This document shows, piece after piece, positions 23,318 through 36,821 of a stretch of 64,000 nt of DNA (positions within the stretch are counted from its first letter, which is position 1; each line of letters starts with the position of its first letter). The notes below the pieces were generated by a model that did no database searches, was not told the origin of the DNA, and was given only the letters and a program-made list of their open reading frames with translations. The DNA comes from Casuarina equisetifolia (lineage: Eukaryota > Streptophyta > Magnoliopsida > Fagales > Casuarinaceae), in NCBI GenBank assembly GCA_028551475.1, contig CM052356.1, positions 30,965,884 through 31,029,883 on the forward strand, given 5' to 3'. The position numbers and the translations under genes were made by a program.

Positions 23318-26300
23318 AGGCTTCAACGATGAGGAAGAAGATAGAGAGGAAATGCAAGATCAGAGGGTACTTTCTGAAGGTGGACGCTCTGGACGAGATT
23401 CTCTCCTTCGCGAGCCGCTTCCCTGGGGCCGAAGATGACGCCGTAGACCTCCTCCTCGACCAGCTCGACCTCGATTCCTGTAATTTTTCTGGATTTTCCT
23501 CATTTTTGTTTTCATTCTTTGATTTTTATATTCTTTGATATTTTTATTTTTTAATTGGTCGTAGTGAAATCTTCTATCATCGACAAGGAACCGGTGCACC
23601 GCGTTGTCAGCCTTTTGTTAGAGGCCGAGGCGGCCGGTGCCGACGAATGCACCGGTACGGAAGGGTCTTCCGCGTCGGCTCTTCGCGTGATTGACGTCTT
23701 CTTGGTCCCCAAGTTTCGCTACGATCCAATAAAAAAGATTTTTCACGAGTATGCTGATTCGATTAAACAATTAAAATGTTTAATTTTCTATTAGTTTAAT
23801 CTTTCTGATAATCAATGATGGAGCAATTTCTGCTATTTAAGATTTCATATGAATTAGCTTTGATAGATTTGGGCTTTTGACTTGACCTTTTTTTATATTG
23901 ATCACAGACATACAGGAAGTCTACCTATTTACGGTGAGGCTTCAGCGAAATCGGCTTTGTACAGAGATAGGTTCCTCTTATTGTTTCAGAGGCTTGCACG
24001 TGATCAGCATTTTTCTAGACCTGCATTTGATACCGAAATGTCACATTTTGGAAGCTGTGAGGTAAGCCATGGTATCCTGTTTTAGTGCCCCTATAGACCA
24101 TGTATATTCTTTTGTTGGGTCATACCTAAACTTTTAAGAATTTGGAATTGAGGGTATCTCTCTGAAGGTGTTATATCCATTTTAACCGATAACCTTATCT
24201 TTCTCATGATGTATTTAACAGATATCTCCAATTCAGTCTCTGGTTGGGCAAACGGGGAGACGATGGGTCATGGGTGTGATATCTCAGCTGGAGGATGGCC
24301 ATTTTTACTTGGAAGACCTAACCGCTTCTGTGGAAATCAACTTATCGAATGCAATATCCTTAACATGATTAAAAGTGTTTCTTGTTTTGAACGGAACTGA
24401 ATTCCTTCACTACCTGTTTTGGAACTTGTCCTATTAACCCATGTTTTTTTGACCACATTACATATTCTCAATTCCTAAGGTTGGTAGTGGATATACATCT
24501 TTATAACTCTATCCCGTAAAACTGGTTTATATGGCTTTATTCAATTTTGTTTTTTTTTTCGTTGGATCCATTTTGTTGCTGCCTACTATGTTCATGCAGA
24601 AGGCATGAAAAGTGTGTTGGTCATTGGGCATATCTCACCTCTGAGCTAATATGCAATCATATGTTGTAAAAGCTCGTAGAATCCCACTTGCCCAAAGTAT
24701 AATCGGTACTTGTCTACTTTCTTTCTTCCAATTAGTTTGTTTTGATTAATCATGAGGCTTGAAAGGTACGGAAGGAAACATCTGTCTCACGTTAGTGTGA
24801 AGGCTCATCTAACTTAGTCTGTCTATCATGCATTACGAGTTTGATAGCAAGAATTGGTATTTTGACTTCATCAATAATGGTGGCTCAGGGATCTATCTCT
24901 GTTATCATAATTTAAGGTGGATCATTGAATGTTGAACGTCATTGTCATGTAAATTCTTCCAAAGGGGAGGTTTGAAATCGGCATTTTCTTTGACAAGGAA
25001 TACAAGATAACTACAGGCTTTTTCTTGGAGAATACAATAGTTGTAGTTGAAGGTGAGATGCTCTTAGAGGGTATATTTCAGGTTGGTAATTTCTTGCCTT
25101 AACAAGTTTGATTGCGAACGTATGCACAGACTCTCTTGATTTTATGTACGCCTGTGCTATTGTTTGTTTCTGCGGTATTGATCTCTACCAATTTGTTTGA
25201 AAACATTGTTTTTTTAAGCAAGCTTTGTTAGTGAAGATTTTTTTGTTACTACCATGACCATTTGTAGCAAGTTGGGCATTTGAAATAAAATATCTCAAGA
25301 AGTTTTCAGTAGCTCGTGGGAGTCATGCTTTTTTTTTTTTTTTTTGGGTCAATGATGGTACTGTTTTTGTGGGGCATGCGAATATTCATATCGATCACTT
25401 AATGTTTCTATCAGAAAAGTGTTTTGTGTTACAATAGGATGGTCTCCAATCAAATTTTATGGAAAATTTCTCTCCGTTCTTCTAAACATATAATTTAGTA
25501 GACAAGCGTTAATTTAGAACTTGGGTACTAGGATGCACTACGTGTGGAAGGAATAGGGGAAATTTTTAATCTCATAATTTAGAGCATCTCGACTGTGCTG
25601 AAGGATTTTAATGTAGGACATTAAAAGTACATGTTCATTAGTAGTCCATTCCCTACCCTATTCAGTTGTCGATCATTTAGAAAATGTTTGTACTGAAGAA
25701 CTAATGCCTTTCTTTTATCTATTATTCTTTTTCTCTCTTCTAAGATAAACAATCTGCTTGCTGTTTAAACTCCAGAGGAAGCTATATAGATTTTGTCAAC
25801 CTTATAAATTACCTGGTAGCCAGAAATAAATAACTTCAACTGGCATCTTCTCAAAAATAGAACTAGTTCAAATTTCCGTCAGACACAGCTAGTCACAGCA
25901 ACTGGGAACACTGCAAATCCTTATGGACGGTTATTTGCGTGTTTTGTGTTGACAGTCTGAGCTTGACGGATGGTTGCTGTAGCTTCAGCTTATAAGCTGT
26001 GATGTCAACGGGACAAAGCCTTGGACTGCTATTTGAAGTCATTTGTAATATTAGGGAAATTTAATGAGGAAATTAAAGCATAAAAACACATACTAAAATC
26101 ATTGAAAATTTTCTTTAGAATGATCGATATTATGTAAATTCAAGAGATTATAGGTATAGTAATAGGTATGAATGTCTGCATTGGAGTGAAAAATGACAGG
26201 GGAAAGCTTGAACTGTGAAGACTAGAATCTAAAAACTGTAGTGTTTAGGCTGCAACTAGGAGTTAAATCTAGATTCCATCTTTTGATTGTGGGGTGACGG

Positions 26301-29074
26301 TCTTAGTTCTTTTATTACCTGAGGTGTCCATATCCCCATAAAATATTTTACTGAAACAAAATATTTCAATTGTCTAGAAAGGGTTGGGGTATTAGTTTTT
26401 TCTACATTCGAGTGACAATATTACTTATTTAAAGGTAAAAATGGTTTAGTTTAATATATCTCCAAAAAAGATCACTTTCAGGAATCAGAAAGAGAAAAGC
26501 TGTTAAAATCTGTAGCAGTATGAAAATGCAATATGAACTCAGGGAGTTTCTGAACCATAATATCTGCTGATAGTGTTTACCATGAGCCTGAAAGAACCTG
26601 TCAAAAGTTATTCAATTGCATTTGCCCGACCTATGTTTCAAGTGTATTAGAAGTTTTAATGTTTAAATGAGATGATACCCTGATTTAATCTTAGTATTAA
26701 GTTATGATTGGACGGTGCCAAACTGGGTATCTTAATTTTCGTAAAACTGACCTTGGAAGAGAAATATGCCACCATTAGTCTTTGGCCGTCCATCTCATGT
26801 CAAGAACCACATCTATTTTGTGTTCCTAGTGGCTCACAAATTTCTTGCTACAAAAACCTGAGATCTTAGTTTTGTTGGACCTTATTTCCAATTTTCCAAG
26901 CATAGCTCAAGCTCACCACTAGCTGTCAAACATCAACTTGTATATGTGCATTTTATTTTCCCTGAATTTCTGCAAGGCATTGATTTTGCTACCTTTCCAG
27001 AGGTCCATAGACATCTATTAGGCTGATTTCTTGAGATATTTCTCTGAAATTGCTCTGTTGTGCAGGTCATTACATGCGGATTTCCTCCCTTGGAGGACCG
27101 GGATAAGTCATTGAAATCACTTGCAGGAAATGACTTCTTTGGTGGTGGTGTACTAACTAAAGAGGAGACTGTATCCTATGTTGTGCTTTGACAATATAAT
27201 GAAGAATTGAAAAAGAACCTTTGAAGCTTCTTTAGCAGACCTAACAATTCGTAAGTTTTCCTAAACCATAATGACAGCTCAGACTTGCAGACTTGGAAAA
27301 GAGAGCAGTTGACGAAATGTTTGTCATAGTGTCTGATGTCTGGCTAGACAATGACGAGGTAATTCCTGTCATCACTTTCTGCACGTATTTTTTTAAAATT
27401 TTTTCTGAGTGCCTCTGTGTAAGCTTGGTATTGCTTTCCTCATAGAGAAGGTTATGGGAAAGCTGGAGATTGTCTTTAATGGTTATGAGAGTGTGGAGGT
27501 GGTTCCTTCTTTATTTGTTTTCATGGGAAATTTTTGTTCTCACCCATGCAACCTGTCCTTCCACTCTTTCTCAAGTCTCAGGTGAGTGATAGCTTACTCT
27601 TATCTGAGCATAATACTGTAATATACCTCTCGAGTAAAAGCAATACTGAACAACCAATGTGTACAGATCACAGTTTGGCAGGCTTGGGCAGTTGATTGCT
27701 GCTCATCCACGGCTGAAAGAACATAGTCGATTTCTCTTTATTCCTGGTCCTGATGATGCAGGTATACTAAAACAGAGTAACCACAACTCAAAATTTTTCC
27801 CCTTACATTCCGTGGCATACTTGAGGAACTCTACCATTTGTATTTGTCAGGTCCATCAACTGTACTACCCCGGTGTTCTCTACCTAAATATTTGACTGAA
27901 GAGCTTCAGAATCACATTCCAAATGCGATATTCTCAAGTAATCCTTGCAGGTTAGGCTTTCTGATACTGATGAAGTTCAGTTTAGTATTCTCCTATAGAT
28001 ATCTTTCTGATGTCTGTAGCATCCAACGGTATTTTTAGCTTGTGTTCTTTGGTTTACTTACGAAACAACTGATGATGGACTGTAGAAAAGCTAGTGTATA
28101 AGATCATCACTGCTGCTTGGAGTTTAAATTCAAACTTACCTTCTCGTTATGTTTCAGTAATGTGCTTTGACTGTCCTAGTAATTATATGTTTATCAACCG
28201 TGAATGCAGAATCAAATTCCATACCCAAGAAATTGTACTTCTCCGTCAAGATCTGCTGTATAGAATGCGTCGCTTATGTCTAATTCCCCCTTCTACAGAA
28301 GAAACAACCGATCCTTTTAAGCATGTAATCTATTATACTTATATCTGGATATTTTCCATGTTTACCGATGTTATTGCTTGTGATATTCGCTGAAGGTGCT
28401 AATTACTTTTTCCTTTTGCAGCTTGTCGCTACCATAACTCACCAAAGTCATCTCTGTCCACTTCCTCTTATCGTGCAACCTGTTATTTGGAATTATGACC
28501 ACGGTCTCTATCTCTATCCAACTCCACATACGGTACTAGTCAATGCCAATATCAAACATTTTGTACGTTATCTAACACTGCAATGTTTTATGATGTTGGC
28601 AATTGTCTTTTCCCTCCCTTGGAACTAGATGTGGGAACTGTCCCGCAAAATACGGGATGAACCACCGCAATGGGATACAGGCAGATAATTTGAGTGATTG
28701 AGAAATTTAAATTATTATCTGTAAGTCTGATTGCTTGATGCGACCTCATTGCATCATTCAAACATATGGATGAATGGGAATGAGCAGTTCTTTTAGAACT
28801 GATTAGAAGTACTTAAAACTGAATATATATGGAACGAAATTAAACTTACTAGCTGAAGCCATTCGTAACTGCATGGATACAGGGCTTGAGGAAACGGATC
28901 ATCTGACATATATTTCGTTCTTTTGTCTCACAGATCATTTTAGGTGACAGAAGTGAGCAGAAGGCATTTAAAGACGCAGGAATCACTTGCTTTAATCCTG
29001 GTTCCTTCTCAAACGATTACACATTCGTGGCATATCGTCCTTGTACTCATGAGGTTGAATTGTCAGCCCTGTAG
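23314..29074 (+). CDS. DPB2: DNA polymerase epsilon subunit B (subunit 2)
   Basis: Thirteen exons join in frame to 530 residues: 23314-23479, 23565-23748, 23908-24061, 24222-24353, 25004-25081, 27066-27170, 27278-27358, 27451-27581, 27667-27761, 27851-27950, 28210-28324, 28422-28532 and 28934-29074. This is the non-catalytic B subunit that holds the leading-strand replicase together; in Arabidopsis its loss is embryo-lethal. Seen: an N-terminal helical part (MRKKIERKCKIRGYFLK), an OB-fold region (VGQTGRRWVMGVISQLEDG), then the inactive phosphoesterase domain from about residue 290 (EMFVIVSDVWLDN, RFLFIPGPDDAG, LPRCSLPKYLTEEL, SNPCRIKFHTQEIVLLRQDL). The C-terminus is YTFVAYRPCTHEVELSAL. Intron 4 is AT-AC U12-type, and intron 6 has U12-type signals with GT-AG ends. 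Without the AT-AC splice the frame would stop at TAA 24362. Length matches the plant family; no damage was found. Confidence 0.93.
24354..25003 (+). other. U12-type AT-AC intron (intron 4 of DPB2)
   Basis: The 5' end is ATATCCTT (24354-24361), a perfect U12 donor. A branch-site match TTCTTTGAC lies at 24986-24994, one mismatch from TTCCTTGAC. The intron ends in AC at 25003, 10 nt after the branch adenine at 24993. Exons join as LSNA / KITTGFFLEN, which fits the protein family. No GT donor near 24353 gives a sensible join. Confidence 0.88.
25082..27065 (+). other. DPB2 intron 5 (2.0 kb)
   Basis: The donor is CAG/GTTGGT after 25081 and the acceptor TGTGCAG ends at 27065. Exons join as LLEGIFQ / VITCGFPPLEDRDK, so no coding part is missing. 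A 17-nt T run is at 25330. No gene or clear mobile element was recognised inside. Confidence 0.75.
27171..27277 (+). other. Probable U12-type GT-AG intron (intron 6 of DPB2)
   Basis: The 5' end GTATCCT (27171-27177) matches the U12 donor RTATCCT at all seven positions. TTCCTAAAC at 27258-27266 is one mismatch from the TTCCTTAAC branch element, and its adenine (27265) is 12 nt from the AG end at 27277. The intron is 107 nt long. The join gives VLTKEET / LRLADLEKRAV. Confidence 0.75.
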
Positions 29075-31549
29075 CTTTTTGGGAGATACTGCTTATCGTC
29101 AGCCTCGAGGATGCCGCAAATTACTTCCTAGAACATTCTTCAACAGCCCAATCTAATCCAACGCATAAAGCTGGAAGTAAGCCGGAAAAACGGCCTTGTT
29201 CTATGTAATGTTAGGTGGAATAGGATTGCAGCCCTTCAGTTCCAATATTTAATCGAGAACTTTCCCATCAATCACTATTAAGTTTGTGGTGTACAGAAGA
29301 TCAGTCAGTTGGTAGTTTAAGTGGAAGCACATTTTACTTCCGCGGAAGAGAATCCTATTGGCATGTAAACGGTCCAGATGATCCATTCTCCGCGCATTAA
29401 TTATGTCTCCTTTGTAAAGATAGTGCAGGGAAATTGCTTTGCTGTCCTCTCTCTATATCGCTATCAGAATGATTTAAAATATGATGAGGATGGTGTTTTT
29501 GAACTAATTTATTCCTCTTTTTTCGGTTGTATTAAGTACTTTTTGTCCGTTAATTTTTCATCTGTTGAGTTGATCAAACACAATTCATTCACTGATGTAG
29601 TATTGAAGTTGTAAACATCACGGTCCATCTCTTATCTACACGGTATTGCAGTTTGTTTTTTCTTCTCACTTATGATATGCTGGAATATGTTATGGACTCA
29701 AACTGAAGAAGGCCAAATTGTATTGATAGAGCTGATGTTCATGGTTTTATATAGTTAAAAGAGCAGCTGATGTGTTTTCTTCAGATCGTCAATTCTCTCT
29801 GTTTCAATTGTACCTCTACTTTTCAGATTACAATACCAACTATTTGTCTTGACTGCAACTCTTGTAAGGTAAAGGGGCTTGAAACTTATTGATCTTAAGT
29901 TTAGCACCTTGAGTGTGTGTACTTATTAGGAGTGAGCTTGAGTGATTTGCTTTTTTGTGATGGAGAAGTGGAGACATAGCCCTAGTAATTCTTTTCAAGA
30001 AATTGAGTAGTTAAAAGGGTTCAACAAATTTCTTTTACGAATACACCAACTTCTGTTATGTATGTATAGCACCTTTTTACATAGTAGTCTCCACTCTCTA
30101 TCATTATTGGTCAAGTGTGTTTTTCAGTACCTTTCTGCTACAGTAGCTTTGTCCTTCTGCGCGACGTCAGGTTTGAACTAAGTATACATCTTTTGAATAT
30201 TCTACTCATCTTTTGATTGTCCTCTTAGCTTTATCCCTCCATCATCCATAGGCTGAGTTACAAGTATCACCAAAAAATAAATTTGTCATCCCCGATTTAT
30301 CATCATCCGGGCTTGCGATGGTTCCTTGAACCAAACACACTACCAAAAGTGAAATCAGCAACTTTTTTCTAATCTTCCACTTTTTTATAAACTGATTTAA
30401 GGAGGAAATAAATTTTCTAACATGGTATTAGAGTTGAGGGATGTGACAGCACTAATAAAACCCATAATTTCTTGTTGTATACGGGTGTTTGCAACCTATT
30501 GTGAAATCATCCTTAAATGGAAATACATTCAGATCCTTGTAAACTGATTATAAAGTAGAAGTGAACTTCATAATCAGTTGTGGCCATCAGTGGGAAGCTA
30601 CGTTACGACGGTGAAACCGGAAAAGACGTATGCTCATTGGTGTCTTTGGTTATGAATACAAACAATGTGCTGTAGCAAGTAGTTGTCAGAATCTGGGTAG
30701 AGATCAGTCGACATGTCAAGTAGTTGCAAAAGGAAGCTTCCATTGAAGTGGTGGCCGTCCATTTTTTGTTGTTTGTATCATTGATGCTTGACTGATAGCA
30801 TCAAATTCGGGGATGGGGACGAACGGCTTGACTTGGAAGGTATTCCTTCAGCTACACGCAGCATTTTATAATGATTTCTAACGTTGTGGAATACACCATG
30901 GCAGGGAATTAGAAAGCTCGCACTACCATCATGGAAACCAGGGATTGGATGTCGAGTTTGTCATCATCTTTAGTGGGCTTCTTTCACTGAATGCAGGTTG
31001 CACTCTTGAGTAATGTTGAAGATTCTTGATGCTTCTCTCCATGATTCTCTCTGGATGGGTTGTTATAAAGATATGAGCTCCCCATCTGTCCAATTCGGAC
31101 ACGACAATATGTTGTAATCATTTTGGACTTTGTGACCTTAGTGCTACAATCTACACTTGAGCCGAAAGAAATGCTTTGGGTGCATTCGTTCCACATGCTA
31201 TTGATAGAATATCCTACTTAAAATATACTATGGAGCACAACTTTTCTTCAATTACACGTCCAATACGACTGTCTTAGCTTTATGTATCAATCAAACAATA
31301 ACTTCTTGATGGCTACAGTAGCCCATGTCGTGAAGATACTATTTACTTGTATGTGTTTATGTTATTCGATGAACTATTACAATGATTAAAGAAAGTTACT
31401 TTACAAAAGATCTTTTTTAACTATTTATTGTTTAATGAAATTCCTAATAGTTATAGGTTATTGCTCCTATAGATGAACAGATTAGTTTATCTTGAATCAC
31501 ATAAACTTTTTAATGTTTTTGATGATTATTTGTTACATGGTTCGCATAA
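29075..31549. other. Intergenic, nothing recognised
   Basis: The first 200-300 bases should be the DPB2 3' UTR. The remainder is ordinary AT-rich DNA. Open frames (29378-29614 on +, 30984-31196 on -) carry no known motif. Confidence 0.4.
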
Positions 31550-32040
31550 ATCTTGAAACATGTAATTACTAAAATATTTTTTGTTTTTTTGTTTTTTGTT
31601 AGTTAGGTAAAGCAGATTTTAGGGTTTGAGGTGTCTGGAACTCCATCATTTAGGCTAGGATATTCCAATAATTCTTGGAACATGTAATTACCAATTTTTA
31701 TTTTTTAAGGAAGGTAAAGAATGCTTTATGGATTAGTGTCTCGAACCCAGTCATTTAAGTTGGGTTCCTCTAATAGCTTTGTTTGATCTACCAAGTTAGG
31801 GGTGTATTTGTTAAAACATCATTAGATGGAATTTGGATTGAGGTGTCCCAAACTCCCATCATTTAGGTTGGGATCTTCCTATAACTCTTTTTTAAGCTCA
31901 GGTAGAGGATGTGATTACTAGAATATTTTTTTAGTTAGGTAAAGAAGATTTTAGGGATTAAGATGGCTTGAATCCCAATCATTTAAATAGAGCTACCAAG
32001 TTGGTTATGTAATTACTAAAACATCATTGGATAGTAGTAT
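31550..32040 (+). repeat. Degenerate tandem repeat, about four units
   Basis: A diverged unit recurs around 31600, 31710, 31835 and 31940. Its core combines TTAGGTAAAG(A/C)A, a TTTTAGGG-like stretch, and a CC(A/C)(A/T)TCATTTA(G/A) segment followed by a GGGTT or GGATCTTCC-like end. Spacing is irregular, about 105-125 bp. It is probably an old, non-coding satellite-like expansion or a fragmented mobile element. Confidence 0.5.
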
Positions 32041-35000
32041 ATGCCTTTTCATATTTCATTGGATAATGAAATCCCCAAATAGTTATATTTTACTGTATAT
32101 ATTGTTAATGATTATTTGTTACGTAAATTACGTAAATCTATGAACAGATACCAACTCAATTTTTGTCTTGTCAGAAACACATCACTTACATGTAGTTACC
32201 AAAACATCATCAGATGGCTTCTGTTTTTCCATATTTAAAGAAGAAGGTGGATGGCTCCCGGCTTCCATTATGGAACATAAAGGTGTTATATTCCATCAAG
32301 GTCAGTACAAAAATTCATTTAAAGGAATGTATCCTCTTGAAACAATGACACTAACATCCCTGTCTTCTACCTAATACCCACAAGCCCAAAAGTGCTTTGC
32401 ACTCAACGAGCAAGCATGTTTCACTCGGCTCTCATTTTCCGCAACCAGGAAATTTCAGTATGAACACCCGCTCCAAAAGGAAGCCTTGCACCTCGAAAGA
32501 GACGGCCTATGCAATAAGATCTCCAGCGGGAAAATCGCGATGGGTTTCTGAGGTCAAGCTCAGCGGCAAAAGCGATCCCTTCTACAGGTTAACAAGATGG
32601 CTTTCGGTGGCTTTTACAGTTGAGAAGTTTAGAGAAGCGGACCCAGAAAAGCTTTGTCCCCAGAGAGATGACCGTGCGTCAAATCAAATGACTCGACCCA
32701 ATAAAAACATCATAGAATATAGCCACTGCTCAAAGCAGAAAACAACAGATACGATCAAAAACAACTGCCACTTGTACGCTAAACAAGTTATGTTTATCTT
32801 CTTGTTCTGGGTTGGTGTGCCCAGGAAGTTATGGAAGTGAAATTGAGTTGGTATTTCCACAGGTGGGATGAGTACACGCCATCAAGTGCCACTGGCGTAT
32901 GTTTATATAGCCACATTCTCTCCACACACACAATCACATATATTGTTATCTTATGAATAATAGGTTTATTTTGGTTAACAATATATTGACAAGAAGGTGT
33001 GCTGCGATTTGTTCAATAAATCCTATATTACTAAGAAATAGATCACGATTCTTGCTTATAATGAAATTCTGCAAACTCTTAGGTTGATTTTTCAGTTGGG
33101 TAATAAGCCTATTATAAATACTCTTATAAATATATAAGTATATGGGTATGTAGTTATATTGCAATCCTACTGATATATTAATGATTAGATGATCCGTATT
33201 GACTAGGAAAAACTGGAGCAAGAATGTTTCTCTAGGGGGTGTTTTGGTGAGCGACTGGGAAGGATACCTGGGGTTATTTATGGTGTTTCTGTTTATGAAG
33301 ATGGTCTTCCATGTTAGGAAAGCTGCTTCAACAAGAAATCCTGTGATTCTTTATTCCGATGACCATACAGGAGTAAAGGAACTGGGGGTTCTGCGCTCGA
33401 ACAAGAACTAAGTCTTTTGGTCAATGTTATCGCTGATGGGAAGAAGTAGGTGAAGCTGGTAAACAGTCGAGAAGGAACTCTACGCATTAAACGGTTAGGA
33501 TTGTTAATCAGTAAGTTTGCATATTGGAGATTGAGTTCTGATATTGGTTCGACTAATTTGATGTACAAAACGTTTTCAGAACGGCTAACGTGGCTGCCGA
33601 TTGACTTCCTCGGATTGGGCAATATGGTAGTTGATAGGGCAGCTTGGCCTGCAACTTCTCCTAAGAACCTGTTTGGAAAAACAGAAGAGACTATGTCACC
33701 CAATAAAATTGTACTAGAACCAGTAACCTGCTGAAAACGTTGTTTATCTTGTCAGAATCTATTAAGAAACGGGATACTTGAAAAAGAAGATACTAACAAA
33801 GACATTGACGAAACGAGAAAAATACTATTTTTAATGTACTTTCTTAATTAAATATTAAAATAGAATTCAATTTATTAGTAATAGAATAAAATTATAGAAA
33901 TTCAGTTTGTAAAAATATAGTACCTTATTCGATAGAATGAATTTGAGTTCTGATATCATGTTTAAGACTACTAAACAACCTCTTTCAAAATCAATTATTA
34001 TGTAAAAAAGATATTTAGATTTATAAAGAAGAATACGAGATCAAAAACATGGGCAAGAGGATAAAGTTAGGAGGGAGAGAGAGATGTTTTACGGCTGAAG
34101 AAAACAGTTGAGGTAGCAGCGGCAGTTAGCGATGTCTTAGAGCAGTGCCATTCCTTTGGACATATGGTTGGTGAGAGATGGGAGTTGGGTTTCCTCACTT
34201 TTTCACCAAGCAATTTCTCCTACTTGCAGAATGTTAGGCCAACGGTCAAATGAAGACTGATGTCCTCCACTCACAGAAGGTTTCCCTCCACACCCAAGCT
34301 CTCCTGCTTCAATTCCTTCCAAATCGGCAACTAGCATGCTTTTTTTGGAAGTGAACATGCACCGAAAAGCATTTAGGAAAGAATAAACAGCTGCTTAGTA
34401 GTATTTAAATATAAAAAATGTCTCCAGAAGAATAAACAGCTGATTGTAGACATATTTCAAATATAAGCTAATGAATTAATTAGCATAAAATTGGTAACAA
34501 CAAGCAAATTTTTGCTAATGATCTTCATATGTTCAGAGATATAGGAAAACCCTTTTGTTTTTTTTAGAGTGCTTTTAGCTTTTTGACTGGAGTTTGGTTA
34601 TAATAATAATGTAACATAATTATTTTGTATAGATAACTGTTATAAATAAAATTTTACTTAAAAAAATCATTTGAACGTGAAGGATGAATTGAAATCATAT
34701 ACAAATACATAGAAGGCATTCAAGACTAACATTCATTAAAAAGAAACCGCTCTTTTGAAGATAAATTGACAAGCTTTGGATTCAATGGAGCAAACATAAT
34801 CAAACCTTTGCAGATGCTTTCTGTCCAACTTCTTTTGAGGTCCGAGGAAAATGCAGCTACGAACGAAAAGGACTTCGGAGAGTCAGAAACGTATACGGGG
34901 ACGAATCCTTGACAAAGACTAATAACAATAAGCCTTTTTTTATTTGTTTGTCTAACTCCTAACTTCATTCTGCCAAGAGTTAAAAAATCTCTGAAATTGT

Positions 35001-36450
35001 TAAAAATCTGCTTATTTAGTACATTTGGATATTTGAGGTGATTATTTTTAATTTAATGTAATATTACGTAAGGCTTTTTCATAAGGATATGTCTCTAACT
35101 ATTTTGTATTGATATATCTTATATATAAAATTTTTATTTAGTGAAAAAATACTCCTAGCTTCATTCTGTTTGTATTTTGTAAAAGTTATCTTTAAGAGAG
35201 AAAAAAGGTTCAGGAAATTCTCAGACAGAAAATGAAAGTTGAAGTCCACAACTCGAGATTCAACTACGAAAAAAGAAGGTGTGCAGCCACATCAACGTTC
35301 TTATTTACATATCTATGTCTCTACCTATGAGTAGGAACGGAACCAATAATTTTACCTTCGAGGGCACTAAATTTTAGGTGTCTTTTCAAATATTTTTATA
35401 TATTGCAGAAAATAAATAAGAAAATCTGGTTTATTCATAAATTTCAATGTCCAACTACTCGATCATTTCAATTTTTTTTTTAATACTACGCTTGTTAAGA
35501 TATCAATACAATTTCTGTTATAAAACGATAAGATTGATGAATGAAAAGTTAATAGACTCTAAATGGGAGCATTCTGTGTAGTCTTGAGAAGAAAATTACA
35601 CAAATCTCTCCTTGCAGACTTCGGAATTTTAAAGATTCCAATTGTTTTGGAGCCTTACATATCCTTGTAAACTTCATTGTTTTGGGACATTAAATTTCAT
35701 GCCAGAAAGAACTCTTTTTCTCTATTTATCTAACTAAAAAAACCAAATTTAAAGTCGATTTATTTATTTCTTCTTCAAGATATCCCCAGTAAACAATGTA
35801 CGCAGTGATAGTTTCATAGAATTGAACGGCGTAGGGCCTGCGGAGAGACCAGTAATTTTACACATTCTAAAAGCAACCACGCACCTACGAGAAGACCAGA
35901 CGTTTGACTCAAAGAGCAGATGTGCAACTTTGAAGCAAGAAAGTTGTCCGAATCTCCACGTGCAGTTGTGAGCTTTCTAAGCTAATTTGTTAGTTAGGTC
36001 TGAAAGGTGATCAAAACCTAAAAAACAGACATCTGTACAACATCAGAAGCACATATAACAAGAAGACCGAACCCCACATTTCTCGCGTTATTATATTGTC
36101 ATATGCCAGAATTTATACTCCATGGATTCTCGTTTTAGATAAGATTTGGATCAGGGTTAAGGACAGCTAGCTTTCTGGTCGCAGCAGAAGGCAAGAAATT
36201 AATCGTTGATGAAAGGGTACAAGACTCCTGTATATACACCATTTTCGTGCGGTTTTGCTGTTGTATCTGTATTTTTTTTGTTATTTTCCTTTTGGTTCTC
36301 GAGAAAATGTATAAAATAAAAGGAGGAAGCTAGGTGGGTTATAAGTAGAAGTTGTAGGTTAGAAACTTGGAGAGACGTTGAAAGCAGAACCAAATTCACA
36401 CCTCCAAGCAACCACTCTTATCTCTTTCTCTCTCTAAATCTCTCCCTCTC
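32041..36450. other. Intergenic, nothing recognised
   Basis: This is 4.4 kb of AT-rich DNA. Overlapping open frames on both strands at 33199-33734 show no known domain. The frame at 32397-32840 is basic and Ser/Lys-rich without a motif. A GA-rich patch occurs at 34070-34090. The MYB promoter should lie in the last few hundred bases. Confidence 0.4.
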
Positions 36451-36688
36451 ATGTATGTATCGGTATGTGATTACTTATAAGGCGTTTGTTAGCCGAGACG
36501 TTGCATCAGTCGCAGGTGCAGGGTCTGTCCAAACCCTCCAACTCCCTAACGGAAAACACTTTCTCTTCTCAGCCACCATATATTCTCTGCGATTCCGTTC
36601 TTTCTCTTTGTCTTCATTGCTCCCTTTGCCCATCTTCTCGTCCTTCTCTCTCTCTGACTCTCTGTGTAGTTGGGTTTGTCGAGTTTAA
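36451..36688 (+). promoter_or_regulatory. Possible upstream open frames in the MYB leader
   Basis: If transcription starts before 36450, the leader holds two overlapping upstream frames: ATG 36451 (9 codons, stop 36478-36480) and ATG 36455 (77 codons, stop ending 36688). A CT-rich tract lies just before them (36415-36450). Such frames often lower translation of plant transcription factors. The transcript start is unknown, so this is inference. Confidence 0.35.
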
Positions 36689-36821
36689 GCTCGGTCTGCT
36701 GCCCGCCGGAGAGAAGGTCGGGAGTTCATCGGAAAGAGGAGCAGGGACGTTAGGGTTTGAAGTTTGATCCCGGTAATAATTGTTCGGGAGGTATTCATTT
36801 GTGTTGTTGCTGGAAGATAAG

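Noticed and set aside
23046..23357. Minus-strand frame with a long Ser-Leu repeat
   Set aside because: It is only the reverse reading of the GA microsatellite and DPB2 exon 1.
33199..33734. Open frames on both strands, up to 129 codons
   Set aside because: They mirror each other, have no family resemblance, no splice partners and no start context. Chance frames are more likely.
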